NCBI GenBank assembly: GCA_002352225.1 | Contig: DEIA01000077.1 | Location: forward strand, 1 to 64,000 | Direction of reading: 5' to 3' | Source: Flammeovirgaceae bacterium UBA2786 | GTDB lineage: Bacteria > Bacteroidota > Bacteroidia > Cytophagales > Cyclobacteriaceae | Length of the DNA: 64,000 bases | Part shown: piece by piece, positions 53,869-61,035 of the stretch | How the letters are laid out: each line of letters begins with the position of its first letter | Numbering within the stretch: position 1 is the first letter of the stretch | Notes under the pieces: generated by a model | Told to the model about the DNA's origin: nothing | The model's input: only the letters and a program-made list of their open reading frames with translations | Databases searched by the model: none | Translations under genes and position numbers: made by a program

Positions 53869-54179
53869 GATGTGCATGTTTACGATTTTATACACCAAAT
53901 TAGTAAAAATTGTGCCAGTTTAAATCTAAACCAGGATGGTATTATCAATAGCCAGTACAATCGGAGAGAACCAGAAAATTAGCCTACAGACAAGATTTAA
54001 TGTTAATTCTGAAAGTTTGCCGCTTACCGTTGTGTATTAAAATTGATTTATTGCGGTTAGTGTAAAAGGAGTTAAACTTTATTCGAAAATCCGTGTCTAT
54101 TCTATACCGGACGAAAATAAATTGAGGTACTAAAAACCCGGGGCGCGTACAATATCGTTTATTTGCTAACCTAGTAGTT
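53869..54179. other. Intergenic region between the LPP20-like and receiver-like genes
   Basis: This 310-bp divergent stretch is AT-rich. I find no ORF with support, no strong hairpin and no exact TAnnTTTG element. It should contain the promoters of both flanking genes. Confidence 0.4.
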
Positions 54180-54650
54180 ATGGACAAGATCATAAAATCG
54201 GAGGCAGTGTTAAACGTATTGTTGGTGGGCAACAACCCCATTGATTTAAGCCGCACAGAAGAAGGGCTGGGGCAAATTCAGAATCATCGGGTAATTATAG
54301 AAACAGCGTTTGACTTAACCAGTATTTTGGAAAGACTTTCAAGGTTTAGGCCTAATTTTATCTTATTGGATGATAACCTGGGCTCAACGGGTCTTCGCCT
54401 GATCGTTGAAGCATTGCAGGCGCATCGTAAAACAAAAAACATTCCGGTAACGGTTCTTAAAAACTCAAACTACATCGACACGATAAATGCCGGAGTAATG
54501 AATTATATATTGAAGCAATCCATAACAGGCGATGCGCTTTATACGGCCTTTATAAATTCGTTAAAATTTAAGCGAACACAACAATACCTGCAGCAGGCTT
54601 ATAACAAACGCAGGGGGCAGTTTTTAAGAATGGTAAAACTTCAAAGTTAA
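54180..54650 (+). CDS. Degenerate receiver-domain protein
   Basis: This 156-residue protein has the length and strand order of a CheY-like domain: LNVLLVGNNPIDLSRTEEGL, then FILLDDNLGSTG with the phospho-acceptor Asp (about 60) and the conserved Lys region in YILKQS (about 112). The usual acidic pair after the first strand is replaced by GNN, and the signature Thr/Ser is VLKNS. It is therefore probably not phosphorylated in the normal way, or it has taken another signalling role. A basic C-terminal tail (YNKRRGQFLRMVKLQS) follows. Its end overlaps the convergent protease gene by 4 bp. Confidence 0.72.
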   Translation: MDKIIKSEAVLNVLLVGNNPIDLSRTEEGLGQIQNHRVIIETAFDLTSILERLSRFRPNFILLDDNLGSTGLRLIVEALQAHRKTKNIPVTVLKNSNYIDTINAGVMNYILKQSITGDALYTAFINSLKFKRTQQYLQQAYNKRRGQFLRMVKLQS

Positions 54651-55876
54651 AGAGGATCCTCAAGCCGAAATTCTTTTTTTAGTTTTTCAGAACCGCGCTC
54701 TACAACCAGTGAAATGCGTCTGCCGGGCTTAGAATTAAGAAAAGTATTTATAACATTCAGATTAAGGTCGCTTACCAGAATGCCATTTACACTTATAATC
54801 CTGTCGCCAACTCGTACATCAGCTTTCTGTGCTTCTGAATTTTCGCGTAAGCCTGTAATCTCAAAATTTTTAAGAAGAGAACCCTTCGCCCGAACGGTTA
54901 ATCCGCTAAGACTGAAATAAAACTTCTTTTTAAAGGCTGCATTTTTTTTAAAATAAATTTTTTCTCCGGGGAAGTTATAAATCACGGTGAAGCGACTTAA
55001 AATTTCTCCACCCAGTGTTCCGTTTCTAAATACGTTGCTGCTGGATTTTAATGTATCGAGGTAAGCAGCAGGATGAGGAAAATTGGTAATGACATCAGGG
55101 ATTTGAAATGGGCCAAGATTAACCGACTTAATTTTTCCAATCTCTCCGGTTATCTCTCCGCCAAGGCCCCTGCCAATAATGCTACTTACATGTTTGGCCG
55201 GAACAATTATTTTGGGGCTGGAGTTTGCCTCTAAAAGTAAGCCATGACTTGCCCCGCTATCTACAAGTAGTTTTGCAGTAAGTGAAGTAGTATCGTTCAG
55301 TTGCAGATTTGCTGTTATATACGGTTTCGTGTCTTGAATTTGAGTGGGTAACCAGCTAAATTTTTTTTTCTCTTTAAAACGATGCGGCAACATTAACGTA
55401 AGCAACTTGCGTTCGTAATCAACCTGAATGATAAAGCGACTGAAAAGTTCATAGCCAAGAATTCCGTGCACCTCTGTGCCCATATAATTTCGAAGCTCCA
55501 GATAATCTTCCTCTAATACCAGCATGGCATGGCCACGGCCCTGCACGCCCGGCATATCTAACGACACATTGTTCGTAACATAGGCAACTACTAACCTCTC
55601 ATTACCGGGCCCTGAAATAATAAGTTGACGCGAATAGGGTAAATTAAGAATATCGCTATATGCTTTTTCTGTTAAAATGGATGTGCGAACGCCAGTATCC
55701 AGAATAAACTTTAAGGGCAATTGATGATTGAGAATAACAGGAACAACAATCAGGTTATTGTAAATCTCTATTGGAAATTGAACCCGCGATTTGCCATTGG
55801 GCAACGAAAACCCAAGGGTTTGTCCCTGACATACGAAACCAAACAGTACAAGATATATAATACAGAATATTCGCAT
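54647..55876 (-). CDS. Retropepsin-like aspartic protease with PDZ domain
   Basis: The ATG at 55876 gives a signal peptide (MRIFCIIYLVLFGFVCQGQ); the frame extends to 55915. Two aspartic protease motifs are present, FILDTGVRTSILTE (about residue 57) and LLVDSGASHGLLLE (about 205), so the protein folds into a single-chain two-lobed enzyme. A PDZ domain (about 320-405, ENSEAQKADVRVGDRIISVNGI) follows. Proteins of this layout are periplasmic or secreted proteases in Bacteroidota. All key Asp residues are present, so it should be active. It is convergent with the degenerate receiver gene. Confidence 0.86.
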   Translation of the reverse strand: MRIFCIIYLVLFGFVCQGQTLGFSLPNGKSRVQFPIEIYNNLIVVPVILNHQLPLKFILDTGVRTSILTEKAYSDILNLPYSRQLIISGPGNERLVVAYVTNNVSLDMPGVQGRGHAMLVLEEDYLELRNYMGTEVHGILGYELFSRFIIQVDYERKLLTLMLPHRFKEKKKFSWLPTQIQDTKPYITANLQLNDTTSLTAKLLVDSGASHGLLLEANSSPKIIVPAKHVSSIIGRGLGGEITGEIGKIKSVNLGPFQIPDVITNFPHPAAYLDTLKSSSNVFRNGTLGGEILSRFTVIYNFPGEKIYFKKNAAFKKKFYFSLSGLTVRAKGSLLKNFEITGLRENSEAQKADVRVGDRIISVNGILVSDLNLNVINTFLNSKPGRRISLVVERGSEKLKKEFRLEDPL

Positions 55877-55953
55877 GCGCAGGCTGGCTTGGTTGTGCGG
55901 TTTATATAACCACACAAGGCCTCAAGTTAAAGCTACTACTTTTTATATATTTT

Positions 55954-56499
55954 TTAGGTGTGCCCGGCCAGGTGAGAAAACAACATATCGGGTGTGGTGG
56001 CCACAAACAGATCGGCAAGATTTTGTTGAGAAAGGAAACCCTCATTAACCATTATTTCCATTTGTTTAAGCAGGGTATCGAAATATCCATTTGTATTGAG
56101 GATTGCCACCGGGGCTTTAACTAATTCTAATTGCCGCCACGTTAAGATTTCAGCCAGTTCATCAAGTGTACCCCAACCACCAGGCAAAGCCACAAACACG
56201 TCCGAAAGATCGGCCATACGCCTTTTACGTTCGTGCATACTTCCTACTACCTCAAGCTGGGTAAGACCCTTATGGCCCACCTCTTTTTTCATTAAGAAAT
56301 CGGGGATCACCCCAATTACTTTACCGCCACCAGCCATTACCTGATCGGCTACAACGCCCATTAGCCCAATGTTACCACCTCCGTAGATTAAAGTTGATTG
56401 ATGCCGAACCATAAGATTGCCCAATGTGCGGGCGGCTTCAGCGTAAGCAGGATTGTGCCCCGTGCCCGATCCGCAAAAGACACAGATATTCATTGGCAC
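55954..56499 (-). CDS. LOG-family protein (TIGR00730 type)
   Basis: This 181-residue Rossmann-fold protein has the family motif ALPGGWGTLDELAEILTWRQL (about 104-124) and the N-terminal ICVFCGSGTGHNPAY (about 5-19); both are diagnostic of LOG/cytokinin riboside 5'-monophosphate phosphoribohydrolases. Bacterial members hydrolyse nucleoside monophosphates or bind nucleotides; their physiological role is uncertain. The start is ATG at 56499 or 56493. A 35-residue membrane protein gene lies 18 bp upstream on the same strand. Confidence 0.9.
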   Translation of the reverse strand: MPMNICVFCGSGTGHNPAYAEAARTLGNLMVRHQSTLIYGGGNIGLMGVVADQVMAGGGKVIGVIPDFLMKKEVGHKGLTQLEVVGSMHERKRRMADLSDVFVALPGGWGTLDELAEILTWRQLELVKAPVAILNTNGYFDTLLKQMEIMVNEGFLSQQNLADLFVATTPDMLFSHLAGHT

Positions 56500-56517
56500 G
56501 AAGTGAAAATTTGAAAG

Positions 56518-56625
56518 TTAGTGCTTAATGTCGTGTTCGTTATCGCTCACTTTGTTGTTAGGAAACAGCCATATAGAAACGATAGCCAAAACAAATAATG
56601 CAATTACAACTCCGAAGACTGCCAT
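56518..56625 (-). CDS. Small single-pass membrane protein, 35 residues
   Basis: The frame from the ATG at 56625 to a TAA at 56518-56520 encodes MAVFGVVIALFVLAIVSIWL followed by a polar, charged tail ending DNEHDIKH. One clear transmembrane helix and a His/Asp-rich cytosolic or periplasmic tail are visible. It is directly upstream of the LOG-family gene, 18 bp away on the same strand, so the two may be co-transcribed. It is too short for family assignment and its function is unknown. The coherent topology and position make it a likely real gene. Confidence 0.55.
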   Translation of the reverse strand: MAVFGVVIALFVLAIVSIWLFPNNKVSDNEHDIKH

Positions 56626-56754
56626 ATCTGGGTTTCTTTAAGTAGACAAATTTAGGACAAGACAACTTATTATTTGCAAAATCCGGGTTAAAAATTGTAA
56701 ACTCGTGAACTTTTATACTTCACATACTTAAAGCCATTTTAAATTGAAGGCAAA

Positions 56755-57303
56755 ATGAAGAAGTTACTTATCATTCTGGGCGTTTTATTGGCTATAGTAT
56801 TGGGGGTGTTGTTGTATATGCGCCTGGTTTATACCAAATCGTTTAGCCCTGCAGATAAAGCCACGTTTAGCAATGGCGATCTTGAAATTTCGGTTTTGTA
56901 CAACAGGCCGTATAAAAAGGGCCGGGTAATTTTTGGAGAGTTGGTTCCGTACAACAAAGTATGGCGCACAGGAGCTAATGAAGCTACTGTTTTTGAAACT
57001 AGCCAAGACTTGGTTTTTGGAGATAAAGTACTAAAGGCAGGTAAGTATTCTTTGTTTACGATACCCGAAGAACAAAGCTGGACGGTTCTCTTCAACACGG
57101 AAACAGGCCAGTGGGGGGTTAATTTTAATGGAGAGGCGAATCACAACCCCGCAAAAGATGTTTTGTCTATACAAGCATTATCGGTTCAACAAGAAAAAGA
57201 ATTTGAGCAGTTTACAATTTCTATTGAGCGCTGGGGCGAAGACATGCAACTGATTTTTATGTGGGACAAAACCCTTGTTTCAGTACCCTTTACAGCCAAA
57301 TAA
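56755..57303 (+). CDS. DUF2911 membrane-anchored protein
   Basis: This 182-residue protein has an N-terminal membrane anchor (about 4-24, KLLIILGVLLAIVLGVLLYMRLV) and a beta-rich DUF2911 domain (about 35-182): LEISVLYNRPYKKGRVIFGELVPYNKVWRTGANEAT, then KAGKYSLFTIPEEQSWTVLFN and NFNGEANHNPAKDVL. The family is common in Bacteroidota and has no known function. It stands alone before the HisA-like gene on the same strand, with a gap of about 90 bp. Confidence 0.87.
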   Translation: MKKLLIILGVLLAIVLGVLLYMRLVYTKSFSPADKATFSNGDLEISVLYNRPYKKGRVIFGELVPYNKVWRTGANEATVFETSQDLVFGDKVLKAGKYSLFTIPEEQSWTVLFNTETGQWGVNFNGEANHNPAKDVLSIQALSVQQEKEFEQFTISIERWGEDMQLIFMWDKTLVSVPFTAK

Positions 57304-57367
57304 AACGCTACTATCTAACATAATAGCAAGGAATTTTAGTAATCGGGTGGTATTTTTGAAACAGTTG

Positions 57368-57375
57368 TAAGTTTG
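57368..57375 (+). promoter_or_regulatory. Candidate -7 element for the HisA-like gene
   Basis: TAAGTTTG matches TAnnTTTG and is 16 bases before the ATG at 57392. The same TAAGTTTGTAA string is found before the DUF6089 gene at 41280. Confidence 0.35.
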
Positions 57376-57391
57376 TAATTAATACAGTGAG

Positions 57392-58135
57392 ATGATACAG
57401 GTAATTCCTTCCATAGCCATACGAAAAGGAAAGGTGGTGAAAATGCGAAAAGGCGACCCCACCAGCGAGAAATCGTATGACGAAAACCCGCTAGACCTTG
57501 CCAAGCGATTTGAAGACCATGGCATTGAGGTTGTTCATCTTGTAGACCTGGATGGAGCAGAACGCGGAAGTCCTAAAAATTACCACGTGCTGGAAGCAGT
57601 GGCCGGACACACCGATTTGAAAATTGATTTTACAGGAGGGATTTGCACAGACGGAGATATAGGAAAAGCATTTGAGTACGGAGCAGATTACATAACAGCA
57701 TCCAGTATAGCAGTTACCAACCCGCAATTGTTTGCCTCCTGGATTATTTCGTATGGAAGAGAAAAAATGACATTGGGAGCCGATGTTACGGATATCGAAT
57801 CGAAGAAAATTGCCTTTAGAGGCTGGCAGAAAAAGGCTGACATTACGCTGTTCGACCAGCTTCAGTTTTTTTACGACCGTGGATTGAAGTATGTAAAATC
57901 AACCGACATTTCGCGCGATGGAGTGTTGGAGGGGCCAGCATTTTCGTTTTATGAAGAAATTGTAGCGCGTTTTCCCGACCTGCAAGTATTAGCCAGTGGA
58001 GGTATTCGCGGTGTGGATGACATTAAACGTCTTAATGATATTGGTGTATTTGCCGTAATTTTTGGTAAGGCCTATTATGAAGGCGTTCTTAACTTGAAAG
58101 ACCTTGAACAGTTTCTTGTAAAAGCCGGCAAATAA
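57392..58135 (+). CDS. HisA-like (beta-alpha)8 isomerase homologue lacking the first catalytic Asp
   Basis: This 247-residue protein is a HisA/HisF-family barrel. The usual strand 1 motif PAIDL is here IPSIAI, so the general-base aspartate (Asp8 in Thermotoga HisA) is Ala9. The second catalytic Asp is kept at Asp131 (LGADVTD), as are the Thr in VKSTDISRDG, the phosphate loops FTGGI and ASGGIRG, and VIFGKAYYEG. There is no his operon nearby. It may have a different substrate or act as a non-catalytic binder. The sequence supports membership in the fold but not the reaction of HisA. Confidence 0.85.
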   Translation: MIQVIPSIAIRKGKVVKMRKGDPTSEKSYDENPLDLAKRFEDHGIEVVHLVDLDGAERGSPKNYHVLEAVAGHTDLKIDFTGGICTDGDIGKAFEYGADYITASSIAVTNPQLFASWIISYGREKMTLGADVTDIESKKIAFRGWQKKADITLFDQLQFFYDRGLKYVKSTDISRDGVLEGPAFSFYEEIVARFPDLQVLASGGIRGVDDIKRLNDIGVFAVIFGKAYYEGVLNLKDLEQFLVKAGK

Positions 58136-58259
58136 AAAAGCCGCAAGTTTTACTCACTACAGACTCAAGCTGTACCACAACCAGCCGTCTTATGGCAAAA
58201 TTGAGTGCGTGGCTTTGACAGAAGGGTTACGTTTTCAAAGTCAACCAGCCTCCCGATTG

Positions 58260-59722
58260 TTATTCAACAATTATGTGGTGTGTTTCTTCTTTGTCTTTAT
58301 CAATTTGAATCTTCAATATGTATTTTCCTTTGCTCAATTTTGACACATTAATTTCTGCTCCGTTTCCGGCAGACAAATTTCCTTCAGCTACGATACTGCC
58401 GCTATTAGGATCGTAAAATCTGTAGGAAATATCATTAGTCAGTTCATTGGTTGTTTGCCCGCTATCAATGCGGTACTGATCTTTGCTTTCTATTGTTAAA
58501 GTTTCCGAGACCGGGTTGGGGTACACGGCAAACATGCCGCCATCTTCTGAACAGAAGAACACCAGGGGATAGAAATTCTGGGGCCAGCCGCAGGCATTGT
58601 ATGCATAAACTTTTACATTAAACGTTCCGGTCATGGGCAGGCTAAACTCCATTACGTTGCTGTATATGGTGTTGCTGTATCCTCCTCCTATGCGGGTTAT
58701 TTCAGCCTTATAATATCCATTACTGCTGCCGGGGGGTGTTATAATAGAAAGCGGGATAAACTGGTAGGGGGCTACTGTATTTGACGGATAAAGAATATCT
58801 TCTATCAGGGCATAACCTCCCCAAACATTTCTTGCAATATTATTTGTTCCACAACCACTATCGATGGTTGCTGTAATGGTAACTTGTCCGTTAAAATTAT
58901 TTTGCCGACTTGCTACTCCGGTGGTAGCATTAATAGCTAAACCATTGGGGTTACTCGATGACCAGTTTAGAGTTGTTCCTGCCGGCTGATCTTGTATTAC
59001 CAACGTGTCGCTGGTACAGATAATTGTAGTTTGGGGTAATCCATAAAGACTTCTAATCCCTGCCAAATCATCAGATCCCAAAAAACGATGAGACCCGGTA
59101 TAATTTGCCAACATCAAAGAACCTGACACTGTAGTGTGGTCTAATCCCAGAGCATGCCCAATCTCATGAGCAGCAACGGTAACTAAGTCAATGGGCTGCG
59201 CGCTATTAGGCCGATTATCTAACGTCCATGTCTCACTATCATCGAAGTGGATATCACCCGCTTGATCTCCAAAAACATTTGGAGGTGGGCCGCCCAGCGT
59301 ATGAGCTAAGATGCCACCTTCTCCATCAAAAGGCCCAGCATCACCATGATTAAAACCCCCCCCCATAAAAAAACAATATCCGCATCGTCTGTAGTACAAA
59401 CTTCTAAAAAATACAAATCAGTTTGAGCTGACCACAAAGCAAAAGCATCCCTTATTGCTTGTCGCTCATTATTACCTGCAATATCATTTGTCCCGTTCTG
59501 AAAGAAGTAAGTAATTCCTCTATGATCCCATGTTGTCCCAATAGGGACAAAATTAAGGGAAACATCTTTAGGAGACTTATTTCTATTAGCATTCGATTCA
59601 ACAGTTACAGTCCAATCATCGTACAATAGATTCTTTTCCCTTTTATTATTGTCTTGGTGTTGACTGAATCCTGGGATTACCGCTATGAGGCAAAACAAGA
59701 ATTGCAGGTAAAACTTTCTCAT
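58260..59722 (-). pseudogene. T9SS matrixin-like metalloprotease, frameshifted in a G9 tract
   Basis: Two overlapping frames make one protein. The upstream part (59722 down to about 59360) has a signal peptide (LQFLFCLIAVIPGFSQ) and a matrixin-type N-terminal domain ending CTTDDADIVFLW. The downstream part (from the tract to 58260) has GGFNHGDAGPFDGEGGILAH, the zinc site HEIGHALGLDH with a Met-turn (SLM), Ig-like repeats and a type A T9SS sorting domain (FAVYPNPVSETL). The break is at 59356-59364 on the plus strand, nine C (nine G on the coding strand). Ten would join the frames. It may be a sequence error, a true pseudogene or a phase-variable tract. Confidence 0.85.
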
Positions 59723-59750
59723 GGAATCAAAGCCATTTTAAACATTATGA

Positions 59751-60125
59751 CTATTCTTTTGCAACCGATTTAATCTTAGTTAGCTCTAAGTGATAATATT
59801 TTTGACCTGGTATAAGCGGAACAAACTCTTCACATTTATAATAATTTCCATTAAATATAACCTTAAGACCTTCTGTATTGAAGTTCTCAGGAGGATTACA
59901 AACTATGCCAATGTCTTGTGAATCATAAGTGCCTTTAATACCTACAAAGATTGAATATGCTTTTGCTTGGGTATCATACCAAACAGTCCCTTCTGTGTCA
60001 GCTACTGATTTCACGAAACCGGCAAGGTCGCAATCTCCCAATTCCATAATATTGTCCTTCTGACAACTGCCGCCCATGAGGAGTAGCCCTGCAGCAATGA
60101 TGTGCAAATACTTAATCTTTGCCAT
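59751..60125 (-). CDS. Hypothetical lipoprotein upstream of the matrixin-like gene
   Basis: The ATG at 60125 gives a lipoprotein signal (MAKIKYLHIIAAGLLLMGGSC, Cys at about 21); the frame extends to 60155. The mature protein of about 105 residues is beta-rich with two further Cys (GDCDL and GIVCNPPENF) and a third near EEFVPL. I recognise no family. The repeated use of Cys suggests a small disulphide-stabilised domain. The matrixin-like gene starts 28 bp downstream on the same strand, so a role as partner, chaperone or inhibitor of that protease is plausible but unproven. Confidence 0.7.
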   Translation of the reverse strand: MAKIKYLHIIAAGLLLMGGSCQKDNIMELGDCDLAGFVKSVADTEGTVWYDTQAKAYSIFVGIKGTYDSQDIGIVCNPPENFNTEGLKVIFNGNYYKCEEFVPLIPGQKYYHLELTKIKSVAKE

Positions 60126-60320
60126 GATGAATTTATTTATAAGTGTAAGACACATTTAAATTGTTTAGGGTTGTATTACAAAACTAATAAAATCAAATTA
60201 CTCTTGGCTCTTTAGCTTTCTTTGGTGTCATGCAGGAAAAATGGGCCAATATTTTAAGCACGTATCTGTTCTGCGGGCATTGTGCATAATTTGCGAAGGG
60301 TTAAACTTGCCTGCCGGCAA

Positions 60321-60355
60321 ATAAAAAAAACTGCCGCAGGTTTTACCCGCGACAG
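60321..60355 (-). terminator. Terminator after the TonB-receptor-associated lipoprotein gene
   Basis: CTGTCGCGGG-TAAAA-CCTGCGGCAG on the minus strand pairs at 8 of 10 positions and is followed by eight T's (A-run at 60323-60330). It lies 22 bp after the stop at 60377. The segment resembles that at 58124-58157. Confidence 0.65.
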
Positions 60356-60376
60356 GCATTAACCTAAACCGTGTTA

Positions 60377-60961
60377 TCAATTGATGCTGATCGGGAAAAT
60401 AATATCCAGATCACTTTCGCCATCTGCCGAAGTAGAGGTAGCTGATTTAATATCAGGTTGATGCTTCAGTACAATCCTGAAAGTTTTTCCATTGGTTGCA
60501 GTTCCGGTTGTCCATGTTGTAGATAAACCGATTGGCAAACCATTAGCATCTTCATCGGCATAATTTACTGTTCCAACCGCCCCGATGTTGCCCGTGCCGG
60601 TTGGCGATGTAAACACTTCGGAAGACCAGCTAAAAAACAATTGATGTTCAGCGCCTTCTTCTTCCACTTCTCCGGTAATGTTATATTCAGGATCGCCCAC
60701 CTCATAAAATCCATTGAACATTTCAATAGTTAAGGTGTAATCTGTATAGGCATTGAGTACAATAGATCCGATTTCCATATTTTGCGGTCCTCCTAAATCA
60801 GGGTCGGTGGCAACAACCTCAATTGGATTAGCACCGGGGGCGCTAAAGGTTAAAACAACACGGGTAATTTCTTCAGGGATGTTCTCCGGCTCAGGGTCTT
60901 TATCGCAACCACCCAACATAACAACTCCTCCCAATAGCGTAACAAGCAAGTTTAGTTTCAC
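60377..60961 (-). CDS. TonB-receptor-associated lipoprotein (beta-rich)
   Basis: This 194-residue lipoprotein has a signal peptide and lipobox (LGGVVMLGGC, Cys at about 19) followed by an acidic linker and a beta-sandwich-like domain with TRVVLTFSAPGANPIEVVATDPDLGG, YTLTIEMFNGFYEVGDPEYNITGEVEEEG and NGLPIGLSTTWTTGTATNGKTFRIVLKHQPDIK. The start is a GTG at 60961. Similar lipoproteins in Bacteroidota sit beside TonB receptors. It follows the receptor gene by 74 bp on the same strand and has its own palindrome and -7 element upstream, so it can be expressed with or without the receptor. A metal-related role is possible but not shown. Confidence 0.75.
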   Translation of the reverse strand: MKLNLLVTLLGGVVMLGGCDKDPEPENIPEEITRVVLTFSAPGANPIEVVATDPDLGGPQNMEIGSIVLNAYTDYTLTIEMFNGFYEVGDPEYNITGEVEEEGAEHQLFFSWSSEVFTSPTGTGNIGAVGTVNYADEDANGLPIGLSTTWTTGTATNGKTFRIVLKHQPDIKSATSTSADGESDLDIIFPISIN

Positions 60962-60980
60962 AACAATCTCATTTTAAAAA

Positions 60981-61001
60981 TGCAACAATGTTGCAATTAT
61001 A
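60981..61001 (-). promoter_or_regulatory. Palindromic operator and -7 box upstream of the lipoprotein gene
   Basis: TGCAACA-A-TGTTGCA (60981-60995) is a perfect 7-bp dyad. On the minus strand the -7-like TATAATTG (plus 60994-61001) overlaps its edge. The layout is the same as upstream of the TonB receptor gene at 63440-63462. Confidence 0.6.
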
Positions 61002-61035
61002 ATACTTCTACCTTAAACTCTCTAAGTTTTTTTAA

